A stretch of DNA of 64,000 nt from Pseudomonas asgharzadehiana (lineage in GTDB: Bacteria; Pseudomonadota; Gammaproteobacteria; Pseudomonadales; Pseudomonadaceae), in contig NZ_CP077079.1 in assembly GCF_019139815.1 (NCBI RefSeq), positions 4,154,001 to 4,218,000 on the forward strand. Direction: 5' to 3'. Shown in pieces: positions 34,213 through 43,555 of this stretch (its first letter is position 1; every line of letters starts with the position of its first letter). The notes below the pieces were generated by a model that saw only the letters and a list, made by a program, of their open reading frames with translations, was not told where the DNA came from and did not search any database. Both the position numbers and the translations under genes were made by a program.

Positions 34213-34599
34213 TCAGTGGGTGGTCGCGGGGGCGTTGAGCATTTCTTGCTTGAGCACCTGGATGCCCTCCCGCGCCTGCTTCAAGACCTGTTGTTTACGC
34301 GCGGCATTGGCCTTGACTTCGGCCAGGTTGGCGTCGGCTTCGATCTGCTCGGCCAACGTGTGGACCTGGACCGAGTTCTTTTCCCCGATGGCTTGCTCCA
34401 TGCGCGCCAATTTGTCCTGGGCTGTCCTCAGTTCCAGCGGGGCGAATTGAGTGGCTTGCGCCGACAGCGCGCGCTCTACCGAGTCACGGGCCAGGGAGAT
34501 TTTTTCTGCGGGCAGAGGCGTTGCGGCGCAGCCCGCCAATGCACTCACGACGATGACGGCGAAAGCCGAGCGGCGCAGGTAGTTACTGACACTCGTCAT
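34213..34599 (-). CDS. DUF4398-domain lipoprotein
   Basis: About 128 residues: lipoprotein signal with lipobox LAGC, then a mostly alpha-helical charged mature domain (LARDSVERALSAQATQFAPLELRTAQDKLARMEQAI) of the DUF4398 type. ATG 34599 is used here; a GTG at 34605 two codons upstream is better spaced from AGGAG and may be the true start. It is the upstream partner of the OmpA-family lipoprotein. Confidence 0.8.
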   Translation of the reverse strand: MTSVSNYLRRSAFAVIVVSALAGCAATPLPAEKISLARDSVERALSAQATQFAPLELRTAQDKLARMEQAIGEKNSVQVHTLAEQIEADANLAEVKANAARKQQVLKQAREGIQVLKQEMLNAPATTH

Positions 34600-34702
34600 T
34601 TTCACGGTTCGGCTCCTAAGCATTGGGTTCGAGTGGCCCTTAAGGGCCCGCCTGAGTTCAAGCGGGGGCCATGCTAGGAGGAAAAACATTAATCAGAATG
34701 GT

Positions 34703-34732
34703 GAGATTTCCTGCTTATGTGTAGGAAATCTC
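34703..34732 (-). terminator. Hairpin after the RidA gene, probable terminator
   Basis: GAGATTTCCT and AGGAAATCTC form a perfect 10-bp stem with a 10-base loop, 41 bases beyond the RidA stop. No long T-run follows on the minus strand, so termination may be partial. Confidence 0.5.
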
Positions 34733-34773
34733 CCAATAACCAGCGCCCCGGCGCAGGCCCTGCACCGTTGCTG

Positions 34774-35196
34774 TCAGGCCGGCCTGGCGGCGACCGCTTC
34801 AACCTCCACCAACGCCCCCGGCAACGGCAAAGCCACCACTTGCAGCGCCGTGCGCGCCGGTTTGTTCGGCTGTTCGGGCGTGCCGAAAAATTGCGTGTAG
34901 CCGCGCTGCAACCCGGCAAAGTCGAGCTTGCCCTGGGTCTGCTCGGCGCCCACCAGAAACACCCGCAGTTGCACGATGTCGCCCAGGTCGAGGCCTTGTT
35001 GGCGCAAGATCTGGCGCAGCTTGTTGAACACCGACACCGTCTGAACCTCGGTATCGCCAAACACCCCTGGCACGTTCGGGTCGGCCAGGTCGGGCAAGGT
35101 GCCGCTGACGAAAACCAGGCTGGCGCAGGCCGGTACGGTAACGGTCTGCGAGATCGGGAAATCACCGACGCTGGTGCGTTGGATGCTGTCGCTCAT
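34774..35196 (-). CDS. RidA-family enamine/imine deaminase
   Basis: A 140-residue RidA (YjgF/YER057c) protein with the fold's conserved pattern LVFVSGTLPD, QTVSVFNKLRQILRQQGLDLGDIVQLRVFLV and ALQVVALPLPGALVEVEAVA. RidA proteins hydrolyse reactive imines and enamines. AAGGAG precedes the ATG, 11 bases after the stop of a flavin amine oxidase. The pairing is logical: the oxidase makes an imine and RidA hastens its hydrolysis. Confidence 0.87.
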   Translation of the reverse strand: MSDSIQRTSVGDFPISQTVTVPACASLVFVSGTLPDLADPNVPGVFGDTEVQTVSVFNKLRQILRQQGLDLGDIVQLRVFLVGAEQTQGKLDFAGLQRGYTQFFGTPEQPNKPARTALQVVALPLPGALVEVEAVAARPA

Positions 35197-35207
35197 GATG
35201 AGTCTCC

Positions 35208-36791
35208 TTAAGAAGCGGCCAGTGCCGCGACCTGTCGTTGTTGGGTAACCCGTTCAGCCAGTTGCGCAATCACGTGCCGCGCCGAGTTGGCCGCCGACTC
35301 CTGCCAGATGCCCACGCCGCTTTGCACCAGGCCGTCACCGGCGAAATACACGCGACCGTGGCCGGCTTCGAGCAAGGCGCTGGCATCGGCCGCAAAGTGT
35401 TCGCGTTGCAGCCATGGGCCTTCGCTGTAGGGGATCTGCTCCCAGGACACGGCCAAGGGGTTGCGCAGGTGTTTTGAATTGCCGGGGTGCAGCAGCTCCA
35501 CGGCCTCCTTGGAGGCGGCGTATTGCTCGGCAAAAGGCGTTGCGCCAAACGCATCGGCGCCCTCGCCGGTCACATAGCCCGCCACCAGCACGCCGTCGCG
35601 GGTGTTGAGGTCGTTGCTGGGGTACCACAGCAGGCGCGCCGGGTGATCGATCCACGACAGGCCGCCGTAGGTGCGGTAGTCGGTTTCCCAGAAGCGCGGC
35701 GATTGCCAGGCCACTTTGGTCGCCTGGTCGTTGCGCGTGCCGTGCAACGCGGCTTTGATCGGCTCGCTGAAGTCGGTGTCGAGCCTGGCCAGCAGCGGCA
35801 ACGGCAGGGTCGAGATCAAATAATCGGCGCGTACCACCTGTTCGCGGCCGCTGCCGCGGTCGTGGTAGGTCACCGCCACGCCGTCATCCCGTTGGCGGAT
35901 CTGGCGAACCACCGCGCCCAACTGCACATGGTCACGCACGCGCTGGTAGAAGGCGTCGGTGATGCGGTCCATGCCGCCGACGGGCTGGAACATGGTCGCG
36001 GAAAATTCCGGGAACTCGGTGTGCAGCAACGCGCCCCACAGCTCGGGATGCAGCAACCGATCCAACCCCAGCGGTGCGCGGCTGGCCGGCAAGGCGCCGG
36101 GATGGGCAAGAGATTCCAAGTGCCCCGAACGAAGCGTGCCCTCAAAGGCCAGCTCCTGGGACAAGTCGCCATACACCTGCAAAAAGCCCAGCAAGCGCGT
36201 GCGCTCCTCACCGCTCAGTACGTCATCGAGGGCATCGCGTTGCACCGCTTTGGCCAGCAAGCCGGACACATGCCCGCGCGCATCGTTGATCGCCTGGCCG
36301 ACCGTGAACGCCGGTTGCCGCAGATCGGGCCGTACCTGGGCGCCGTGGCTGCTGTTGACCAGCACTTCCAGGGGCACACCGAGTTCGCTGCAATAGTCGA
36401 GGAGCGTGCGGTGCTGGCTCGGAATCCTGGCCGGGCCGGCGTTGAAATACAGGCCCGGATCGAAGGCCACGGTTTGCGTGCGGCCATTGGTGTAGGCCAC
36501 GCGATCACCCTGGCGCAGGGTCCAGGTGCGCCCGCCGACGCGGTCGCGCGCCTCCAGCACCTGTACGTCGAACCCGGCGCGGCCGAGTTCCAGGGCGGTG
36601 ACCAACCCGGCAATCCCCGCGCCCAGCACCAGCACGCGGGTGCCCTGCCCCAGGCCCTCCTGGAGTTGCAACGGTTGCGGGCGGCGGTGCGATGACGGCC
36701 CCAACCCCAACACCGCGAGTGCATCCTTGACCGCCTTTTCACCGCCGACCGCAGCGATGCTCGACAACGCTTCACGTCGTGTCAGTCCCAT
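35208..36791 (-). CDS. Flavin-dependent amine / L-amino-acid oxidase
   Basis: About 527 residues of the FAD monoamine oxidase family. The N-terminus TRREALSSIAAVG is Tat-signal-like but lacks a strong hydrophobic core. The dinucleotide motif VLVLGAGIAGLVTALELGRAGFDVQVLEARDRVGGR starts near residue 52, and the C-terminal GRVYFAGDGL closes the FAD site. I chose ATG 36791 because GAGGAG is 8 bases away; ATG 36797 is too close. Encoded with a polar amino-acid transporter, a TonB receptor and RidA, so the substrate is likely an imported amine or amino-acid derivative. Confidence 0.87.
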   Translation of the reverse strand: MGLTRREALSSIAAVGGEKAVKDALAVLGLGPSSHRRPQPLQLQEGLGQGTRVLVLGAGIAGLVTALELGRAGFDVQVLEARDRVGGRTWTLRQGDRVAYTNGRTQTVAFDPGLYFNAGPARIPSQHRTLLDYCSELGVPLEVLVNSSHGAQVRPDLRQPAFTVGQAINDARGHVSGLLAKAVQRDALDDVLSGEERTRLLGFLQVYGDLSQELAFEGTLRSGHLESLAHPGALPASRAPLGLDRLLHPELWGALLHTEFPEFSATMFQPVGGMDRITDAFYQRVRDHVQLGAVVRQIRQRDDGVAVTYHDRGSGREQVVRADYLISTLPLPLLARLDTDFSEPIKAALHGTRNDQATKVAWQSPRFWETDYRTYGGLSWIDHPARLLWYPSNDLNTRDGVLVAGYVTGEGADAFGATPFAEQYAASKEAVELLHPGNSKHLRNPLAVSWEQIPYSEGPWLQREHFAADASALLEAGHGRVYFAGDGLVQSGVGIWQESAANSARHVIAQLAERVTQQRQVAALAAS

Positions 36792-36803
36792 GCTCATTGC
36801 TCC

Positions 36804-37730
36804 TCAGTCCGGCAAGCCGGGTGGGTTGATCTGCGATGCGTCGACACGCTCCACGTCCAGGCCCCAGCGTTGCAGCACCTGCTCGTATTGGCCGCCGGCA
36901 ATTGCGCCTTGCAGGGCGGTGTGGATCGGCTGCACCAGGCCATTGTCCTTGCGCGTGGTCACCGCGATATCCGCCTGCAACGGCCAGCCGCCATTGACCG
37001 TGCCGACGCGCTTGATACCCCCGGTGATCGCCGCCGAATAGGCGTACACCGAGTTGGGCCCGAACAGCGCATCGCTGCGCCCCGACTGCACCGCCAGTTG
37101 CGCGGCGGCCTGGTCGTCGAAGTACTGCAACAGCGCGGGCTTGAGGCCGGCCTTTTCATTGGCCTCGTTCCAGGCCAGCAGGACTTTCTCCTGATTGGTG
37201 CCGGAGCCGACGATGATCTTCAACCCGGCGATGTCCGCCGCCTGTTTGATCTCGGTGATCCTGCTGGTGGTTTTGACGTAGAAGCCGAGCACATCCTGGC
37301 GATAGGTGGCGAAATCAAAGCGCTTCTTGCGCGCCTCGGTCACGGTGACATTGCTGATCACGGCGTCGTATTTGCCCGAGCTGACCCCCAGCGGCCAATC
37401 CTCCCAACTGGTCTGCACCACGTTGAGTTGCAGGCCCAGGCTGTCGGCGATCAACTGCGCGGTGTCGGCTTCGCTGCCGATGGTGGTCTTGTCGTCATTG
37501 GCCAGCAGCGCCAGGGGCGGCCCGGCCACGCCGGACACGGCCACGGTGAACTTGCCCGGCTGGGCGAACTTGAAGCCCGGCGGGATCTGCGCGATGGCCG
37601 CCGCGTTGCGCGGCGCATGAATGCGCGCGCGGTCAGGGCTCAGATCCACCGGTTGCACGGCAGCGAATGCACTGTGCGCGGCACTCAGGGCCAGCGTCAG
37701 CCAGGCCACGCGGGCGGTTTTGATAGACAT
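36804..37730 (-). CDS. Polar amino-acid ABC transporter substrate-binding protein
   Basis: A 308-residue periplasmic protein (SBP_bac_3 type) with Sec signal ending HSAFA. The region from VAVSGVAGPPLALLANDDKTTIGSEADTAQLIADSLG to WEDWPLGVSSGKYDAVISNVTVTEARKKRFDF is characteristic. ATG 37730 has GGAG 8 bases upstream. It works with the ATPase and permease genes upstream in the same operon. Confidence 0.9.
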   Translation of the reverse strand: MSIKTARVAWLTLALSAAHSAFAAVQPVDLSPDRARIHAPRNAAAIAQIPPGFKFAQPGKFTVAVSGVAGPPLALLANDDKTTIGSEADTAQLIADSLGLQLNVVQTSWEDWPLGVSSGKYDAVISNVTVTEARKKRFDFATYRQDVLGFYVKTTSRITEIKQAADIAGLKIIVGSGTNQEKVLLAWNEANEKAGLKPALLQYFDDQAAAQLAVQSGRSDALFGPNSVYAYSAAITGGIKRVGTVNGGWPLQADIAVTTRKDNGLVQPIHTALQGAIAGGQYEQVLQRWGLDVERVDASQINPPGLPD

Positions 37731-37747
37731 GGCAGTCACTCCGTTAA

Positions 37748-38521
37748 CTAAAGCACCTTGCCGAGAAAGGCGGCGGTGCGGGGATGTCGGGGTTGGCGAA
37801 AGATCTGTTCGGGCGGGCCCTCTTCGATCAGTTGGCCGTCGCAGAGAAACACCACGTGGTCGGCCACCTCGCGGGCAAAACCGATCTCGTGGGTGACGAT
37901 CACCAGGGTCACGCCCAGCTGGGTCAGGCCCTTGATCACGTCGAGCACCTCGCCCACCAGTTCCGGGTCGAGGGCTGAGGTGGGTTCATCGAACAGCAGC
38001 ACTTTCGGGTCCAGCGCCAGGGCGCGGGCAATGGCCACGCGTTGCTGCTGGCCGCCGGAGAGTTGGCGGGGGTAAGCGTCGACCTTGTCCGCCAGGCCGA
38101 CCTTGGCCAGCAGTTCACCCGCCTTGGCCTGCGCCTCGGCCTTGCCCCAGCGCTTGTGGGCCAGGGGCGCTTCGGCGACGTTTTCCCAGGCGGTGAGATG
38201 CGGGAACAGGTTGAAGTTCTGGAACACAAAACCCACGTCGATACGCCGCTTGAGAATCTCGCGTTCCTTGAGTTCAAAGAGCAGGTCGCCCTTGCGTCGA
38301 TAGCCGACGTATTCACCGTCGATGGTGATGTGGCCGCTGTCGATCTTCTCCAGGTGGTTGATGGTGCGCAGCAAGGTGGACTTGCCCGAGCCGGAGGGCC
38401 CGAGAATCACCGTAACCTTGCCAGGGTCGATGGTCAGGTCGATGTCCTTGAGCACCTGTTGGTTGCCAAAGCGTTTGCCCACGCCCTGGATTTGAATGCG
38501 CCCGGCGTGTGTTTCACCCAT
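37748..38521 (-). CDS. Polar amino-acid ABC transporter ATP-binding protein
   Basis: A 257-residue ATPase of the GlnQ/HisP type: GPSGSGKSTLLRTINHLEKIDSG, signature LSGGQQQRVAIARALALDP, LLFDEPTSALDPELVGEVL and THEIGFAREVADHV. The first 8 bases overlap the permease 3' end. Part of a four-gene uptake set with a TonB-dependent receptor at the head of the operon. Confidence 0.93.
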   Translation of the reverse strand: MGETHAGRIQIQGVGKRFGNQQVLKDIDLTIDPGKVTVILGPSGSGKSTLLRTINHLEKIDSGHITIDGEYVGYRRKGDLLFELKEREILKRRIDVGFVFQNFNLFPHLTAWENVAEAPLAHKRWGKAEAQAKAGELLAKVGLADKVDAYPRQLSGGQQQRVAIARALALDPKVLLFDEPTSALDPELVGEVLDVIKGLTQLGVTLVIVTHEIGFAREVADHVVFLCDGQLIEEGPPEQIFRQPRHPRTAAFLGKVL

Positions 38522-39479
38522 GGTGTTTCTCCTTGAACCAGCGGCGCACCCGTTGCACCGGCGTGGGCGGCAGCACTCTTGCCGTACCCCGTGCGAAATG
38601 CCGCTCGACGTAGTACTGCGCGCTGGTGAGCACGGTGGTGATGATCAGGTACCACACGGTGGCCACAATCAGCAGCGGGATCACCGCCTGGGTGCGGTTG
38701 TAGATGACCTGCACGGTGTAGAACAGCTCCGGCAAGGCCAGCACGTAGACGATGGAGGTGCCCTTGACCAGGCCGATAATTTCGTTGAAACCCGACGGCA
38801 GGATCGAGCGCAGCGCCTGGGGCAGGATGATGCGAAAGATCCGTCGCGACGCCGGCAGCCCCAGGGCCGCTGCCGCTTCATGCTGGCCGGCGTCGACACC
38901 GATCAGCCCGCCGCGAATGATCTCCGCCGCGTACGCCGCCTGCATCAGGCTCAAGCCCAGCACCGCCGTGGTGAACTGGCTGAGCACGTCCACCGTCGAC
39001 CACTCGGCGAACACCACGCTGGTGAACGGCACGCCGAGCACGATGTGGTCATACAGGTAGGCAAAGTTGTACAGGATGATCAGCACCAGCAGCGCCGGCA
39101 TCGAGCGGAAGAACCAGATATAACCCCAGGCCAGCGCCGCCAGCAGCGGCGAGCCCGACAGCCGCGCCAGGGCCAACGCGGTGCCGAGGATGACGCTGAA
39201 CAGCGTGCTCAACAGGGTCAGCAACAAGGTCTGGCCGAGGCCGCGCAGTACCGACGGCGAGAAGAACCACTGGCCGAACACGCCCCACTCCCAGCGCGGG
39301 TTGGTGGCCAGGGAATGCACGACGGCCAGCAGCACCAGCGCGGCGAAGATCGACCCGGCCCAGCGCCAGGGATGCCGCGCGGGTACCACCCGCAGGGCTT
39401 TGATCGGTGTGGAAATGCGCGCCTGGCGAACCGGGCGGTGCGTGTCGATCAGGTCATAGGATTTGGCGACGATAGGCAT
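38514..39479 (-). CDS. Polar amino-acid ABC transporter permease
   Basis: About 321 residues, HisM/GlnP-type permease with one N-terminal transmembrane segment, a longer linker and the conserved block of five helices. The EAA loop EAAAALGLPASRRIFRIILPQALRSILPSGFNEII is clear. A single permease gene is present, so it may act as a homodimer. It starts 17 bases after the TonB receptor gene. Confidence 0.9.
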   Translation of the reverse strand: MPIVAKSYDLIDTHRPVRQARISTPIKALRVVPARHPWRWAGSIFAALVLLAVVHSLATNPRWEWGVFGQWFFSPSVLRGLGQTLLLTLLSTLFSVILGTALALARLSGSPLLAALAWGYIWFFRSMPALLVLIILYNFAYLYDHIVLGVPFTSVVFAEWSTVDVLSQFTTAVLGLSLMQAAYAAEIIRGGLIGVDAGQHEAAAALGLPASRRIFRIILPQALRSILPSGFNEIIGLVKGTSIVYVLALPELFYTVQVIYNRTQAVIPLLIVATVWYLIITTVLTSAQYYVERHFARGTARVLPPTPVQRVRRWFKEKHHG

Positions 39480-39495
39480 GCTGTATTCCTCGGCC

Positions 39496-41889
39496 TCAGA
39501 AGGCATAGGTCAGGCGGGTGTAGTAATACCCGCCGGTAAAACCGTAGGGCGAATAGGTGCCATAGCTGCTGAGCATGGTGCTGCTGGGCACGCCTTGTTT
39601 CTTGGGGTAGAGGTCGAACAGGTTCTTGGCGCCGATGGCCACGTTGAGGTCCTTGGTGAGGCTGTAGCCAAGGTCGAGGTCGGTGATCCATTTGGCGCTG
39701 TAGACCCGGTCGAGGCCGCGGTCGGCGGAGACGTTGACCTCCTTGTAGGCGCCGTAGCGGGTCAGGGCCAGGTTGAGGTTGAAACGGTCGATACTCCAGT
39801 CACCGCCGAGAATCAACTTGGTGCTCGGTTGCACCCCGGTGATCAGGTTGCGCGCCTGGCGGTCCATCAGGTCGTAGGCGGTGCCGAGGATCGTGGTGGA
39901 CGCTTTGTAGTTGAGGATTTTGGTCTGGTTCCAGTTGAATGCCGCGGTCCACTTCAGCGCGCCATAAGGGCCCAGGTCCTGGTTGTAGTTGCCGACCAGG
40001 TCCAGGCCTTTGGTGCGGGTGTCGGCGCCGTTGATAAAGTACTGGCCGCCGGAGGTGGAAGTGATGCCGTTGCCTTGCAGCACCTGGGTGATTTCGGGGC
40101 CGAGCAAGGTGCCGGTCAGGGTGATGCGGTCGCGCAGGTTGATCACGTAGGCGTCAGCGGTGAAGTTCAGGCGGTCGGTGGGCGTGAGGGTGAAACCCAG
40201 GCTGAAGTTGGTCGAGCGCTCGGGCTTGAGTTCCTCGGCGCCCAGCGCTTTGGCGGCCGCCGAACCCACCGGCAGCACCCCGTAGTTGATCGACTGATAC
40301 ACCCCGTTCACTACGCCATAGGTGGTGGAGCGCGCACTGAACAGGCTGTTGGCCAACGACGGCGCTCGAAAGCCATTGCTGACCGTGGCGCGCACGGCAA
40401 ATTTCGGGGTGAAGTCGTAGCGGGTGGTCAGCTTGCCGCTGCGGGTGGCGCCCACGCCCTGGTTGTAGTGTTCATAGCGAAACGCGGTGCCCACGTACCA
40501 GTCCGGCAGCGGGTTGAAGCCCACGTCGACGTAACTGGCCAGGCTGTTGCGCGAGGCGCTGCTCTCTTCATCCGGCGAAATGCCGTTGGTGACCTGGGCC
40601 CCGGAGGAAGCGCAATTGCCCGGCGCCACGCAGTAACCGCCGTTGGCATAGGAGGCGTAGTCACCGGCCCGGACCTCATAGGTGTCGCGGCGATGTTCGA
40701 AGCCGTAGCTCAGGTCCAACGGTTTTTGCAGGCCCACATCGAAGCCGCGCTTGAAGTCGAGGTTGGTGGTCAGCTCGGTGCTGATCCAGGTGCCGGAGGT
40801 AAAGCTATTGGGCGTGGCCTCGCCCAGGGACGGGTTCTGGTTGTGGGTGGTGCCCTGCTCCGCTTCGTTGCGCCCGTAGGTGGTGGACAAATCCCAGTCC
40901 CACGCCCCGACCGTGCCCTTGCCGCCGAACGCGGCCTGGAAATCGTCCTCGTCGATGTACCAGGTCGGCGTATAGCCGCCGGGGTAGCCATTGGGACCGG
41001 TGGTGATGGTGTTGGTGATGGTCGGCAGGCGGAAATTCTGGCCCTGCTCGGCCTTGCGTCGGGAGTAGGTGGTGAAGGAGTACAGGCTGAAGCTGTCGTC
41101 GATGGGTAGTTCGGCGTTGTAGCCCAGGGTCAGCAGGTTGGTCTTGGGCGTGCCGTAGCCGCCATAGGTGGCGCGACCGGCCTGCTCATAGGCTTGGGCA
41201 TAGGTGTAGCCGTTGGCACTGGCCTTGTTGTCATCGTTCTGGCTGCGCGCATCCAGCGCCAGTTGCAGGATGCCGCCATTGCCGATCTCGAAACCCTTGT
41301 TGAGGCTTTGTTGCACGGTCTGCTTTTTACCGTCATAGCCCAGGCCGGCATTGGTCACCGAGGTGCCGCTGGTGTCGGCCTTGAGGATCACATTGATCAC
41401 CCCGGCGATGGCGTCGGAGCCGTATTGCGCGGCGGCGCCATCGCGCAGCACTTCCACATGGTCGATGGCGCTGATGGGGATCAGGTCGAGGTCCGCCGGT
41501 GCGGCGCCGGTGTTGATGCCGTTGATGTTCAAGGTGGCGGCGGTATGGCGACGCTTGCCGTTGACCAGCACCAGCACCTCGGCGGCGCTCAAGCCGCGCA
41601 GGTTGGGCGCACGGGCAATGCCGCTGGCGTCCCAACCGGTTTTTTCCGGCAGGGTCAGCGACGGGATCACCGCGCTCAAGGCTTCCATCAAACCGGGCTT
41701 GCCGGTGCTTTGCAGTTGCCTGGCGCTGACCACATCGATCGGCACCGGGCTGCTGGTGACGGTGCGCTGTTCGGCGCCTCGGTTACCGGTAACGACGACG
41801 GTGGACAGGGTGCTGTCGTCCTGGGCTTGCGCGGTGTTCCCCAGGATCGCCAGCGCCAGCACCGTGGTGGGTTGTAAAACGTGCTTCAT
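39496..41889 (-). CDS. TonB-dependent outer-membrane receptor
   Basis: A 797-residue receptor. The signal peptide ends AQAQD, followed by a plug domain (DVVSARQLQSTGKPGLMEALSAVIPSLTLP, APNLRGLSAAEVLVLVNGKRRH, VEVLRDGAAAQYGSDAIAGVINVILK) and a beta-barrel ending in the C-terminal aromatic residue (RLTYAF). There is no STN extension. It heads an operon with an amino-acid-type ABC transporter and an amine oxidase, suggesting uptake of an amine or peptide-like compound rather than iron. Confidence 0.9.
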   Translation of the reverse strand: MKHVLQPTTVLALAILGNTAQAQDDSTLSTVVVTGNRGAEQRTVTSSPVPIDVVSARQLQSTGKPGLMEALSAVIPSLTLPEKTGWDASGIARAPNLRGLSAAEVLVLVNGKRRHTAATLNINGINTGAAPADLDLIPISAIDHVEVLRDGAAAQYGSDAIAGVINVILKADTSGTSVTNAGLGYDGKKQTVQQSLNKGFEIGNGGILQLALDARSQNDDNKASANGYTYAQAYEQAGRATYGGYGTPKTNLLTLGYNAELPIDDSFSLYSFTTYSRRKAEQGQNFRLPTITNTITTGPNGYPGGYTPTWYIDEDDFQAAFGGKGTVGAWDWDLSTTYGRNEAEQGTTHNQNPSLGEATPNSFTSGTWISTELTTNLDFKRGFDVGLQKPLDLSYGFEHRRDTYEVRAGDYASYANGGYCVAPGNCASSGAQVTNGISPDEESSASRNSLASYVDVGFNPLPDWYVGTAFRYEHYNQGVGATRSGKLTTRYDFTPKFAVRATVSNGFRAPSLANSLFSARSTTYGVVNGVYQSINYGVLPVGSAAAKALGAEELKPERSTNFSLGFTLTPTDRLNFTADAYVINLRDRITLTGTLLGPEITQVLQGNGITSTSGGQYFINGADTRTKGLDLVGNYNQDLGPYGALKWTAAFNWNQTKILNYKASTTILGTAYDLMDRQARNLITGVQPSTKLILGGDWSIDRFNLNLALTRYGAYKEVNVSADRGLDRVYSAKWITDLDLGYSLTKDLNVAIGAKNLFDLYPKKQGVPSSTMLSSYGTYSPYGFTGGYYYTRLTYAF

Positions 41890-42035
41890 AGCTACTCCCA
41901 GCGTTGCAAATCGCGAAGTCGGGCAGGCACGCGGTCGTGTGCGGTGCTCGGGTTTTGTGAGGGGGGTTGCGGCGATTTGGCGCTAGGTGTGGCGTGGGGG
42001 TTGAATCGGCAACATACGTTGAGCTCCCTTCCAAC

Positions 42036-42079
42036 GATTCTGCTGCGGGGATGATCACCCCGTTATGGCACGCAGAATC
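42036..42079 (-). promoter_or_regulatory. Nested stem-loop in the likely 5' leader of the TonB receptor operon
   Basis: Outer stem GATTCTGC / GCAGAATC encloses an inner hairpin CGGGG-ATGATCA-CCCCG. It lies about 150 bases upstream of the receptor ATG, after the AT-rich patch that could hold the promoter. It could be a cis-acting RNA or a DNA-binding palindrome; I do not recognise a known riboswitch class. Confidence 0.4.
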
Positions 42080-42276
42080 TTGATTACGCTGGGTACCATC
42101 CGAGGTCAGGGGTAGGCTGTTGCGATCAAACATAACGGAATGGGTTTTGAAAATATAATGCTGTTTTGGTATAAGCTAATATTCTCTACTTTTATTATTT
42201 TATTGATATAAATAATATATTTTGATATTGGCCTTTAGCTTAGACGGAGGCCTACCTGATCTGTGCAGATCAACGT

Positions 42277-42364
42277 GTGGGAGGGGGCTTGCTCCCAATG
42301 GCAGTGGGTCAGTCATAGATGCATCACTGACACTCCCTCATCGGGAGCAAGCCCCCTCTCACAT
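42277..42364. repeat. Pseudomonad intergenic inverted repeat (REP doublet)
   Basis: GTGGGAGGGGGCTTGCTCCC on one side and its inverted counterpart GGGAGCAAGCCCCCTCTCAC on the other, about 45 bases apart. The same element family occurs at 53489 and 57008. Confidence 0.85.
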
Positions 42365-42468
42365 TTTTAACCGCGTTCCTTCAGTATTTCGCCGGGCGTA
42401 ACAGCTGCATCTGATGATCGCCCGGGCAACCATCAGGATCAACGCCAAGCAGCAGTCGCTCCCACCTC

Positions 42469-42732
42469 TCATACAGCCGGGTGGGACTTATCCAATGCCC
42501 TGTCCACCAACAGTTGCACGCCTTCAAGCATTCGACACATGCCCAGCGCGACATTGCGTTGGGCACCGTCGATTTCAAAGGCCAGATGGGTGGCGATGTT
42601 GCTGATAGAGGCCAAGTCCTGGGAGGCATTGACCAGTAAGGTTTCCGTGTCCAGATCGGCGCGTACGGTGAAGAGCCCGTAACGGGTATCGGTGTCTGAA
42701 GCGCTTGGAGGATTTGGGCTGTCTTTGATCAT
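42469..42732 (-). CDS. DUF3077-family small protein
   Basis: An 87-residue soluble protein of a pseudomonad-restricted type: LFTVRADLDTETLLVNASQDLASISNIATHLAFEIDGAQRNVALGMCRMLEGVQLLVDRAL. AGGAG lies 8 bases before the ATG at 42732. A longer upstream frame is not credible. Function unknown. Confidence 0.7.
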   Translation of the reverse strand: MIKDSPNPPSASDTDTRYGLFTVRADLDTETLLVNASQDLASISNIATHLAFEIDGAQRNVALGMCRMLEGVQLLVDRALDKSHPAV

Positions 42733-43110
42733 GGTGGAACTCCTACGAAAATGGAGCCGCCACGATTCGCGGTCAAACGAAATAAGGTGGCAGCTATACG
42801 CGGGTTGACCGACCGGCTCGTAGGAACACCGGCATACCCGAAGGTATCCCGCGCACAGCTGCCGCGACACGATACAACAGACGTAAAAAAAACGCCTGAG
42901 TCGATGTTGGCACAGAAGCACTACGAGTCGGACGGTCAAATCCGGTCGCTGAATTGGCAGCGACGGCCAGGAGGTTAGTCAGCGCAGTTCCGAGCGACAA
43001 CCTGAAAGCTTTGTCGGAAAGATCCGAGACTCGCACCTGCGGAACTCCGTTTCATAGGTGGCTGCGATCTGCTTGCTCTTGCTCCCGCTCCCGCGCTGTT
43101 GCTGTTGCCG

Positions 43111-43169
<59 letters not shown>

Positions 43170-43208
43170 TTTGATCTTGATCTCAGGCGCCCCGTCAAAC
43201 ACGCTGGC

Positions 43209-43279
43209 CGAACGCAGGCTTGAATCCGTGGGTAACCCGGCAGGACGCCGGGTTAGCCACGGATTCAAGCCTGTGTTCG
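43209..43279. repeat. Long inverted repeat, part of an interspersed pseudomonad element (about 43200-43400)
   Basis: Arms of 33 bases (43209-43241 and 43247-43279) pair at 31 of 33 positions around a 5-base loop. It is followed at 43330-43358 by a second inverted repeat (GTTACTTTTGG / CCAAAAGTGAC). I recognise this combination as a common intergenic repeat of Pseudomonas genomes. The 42733-43555 interval holds these repeats and no supportable gene. Confidence 0.8.
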
Positions 43280-43555
43280 GGCACACCGAGCCTAAGCGAG
43301 GTGCCGAGTGTTGGGGCGAAGCGTTTTTGGTTACTTTTGGCGCTCTTCCAAAAGTGACACGCCGTAAGGGCGTAACCCTAAGTGGCCGTTACCGCAGAAA
43401 TGGATATGTACTCGATCTGATCCAACATCCAGGTCGGCTGTCAGGCCGTCACGGGAGCAAGCTCCCTCGCCACAGGTACAGTGTTCCCCCGCTCTATCGC
43501 TTAACTGACTGGCATCAGGGCAAGCCCTCCCGCCCCCCTTTCCAACCGCATTCCT

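Larger units (their letters stand above)
41890..42468. other. Upstream region of the TonB receptor operon; structured and AT-rich, no gene
   Basis: About 580 bases without a convincing gene. It contains a nested stem-loop at 42036-42079, a very AT-rich patch at about 42145-42235 that may hold promoters, and a pseudomonad repeat at 42277-42364. A minus-strand frame opening at 42133 runs into the receptor gene but has no ribosome site and looks like chance. Confidence 0.6.

Noticed and set aside
42001..42133. Possible leader peptide opening at 42133 on the minus strand
   Set aside because: The frame runs on into the TonB receptor gene in another frame, lacks a ribosome site and shows no peptide-like features.
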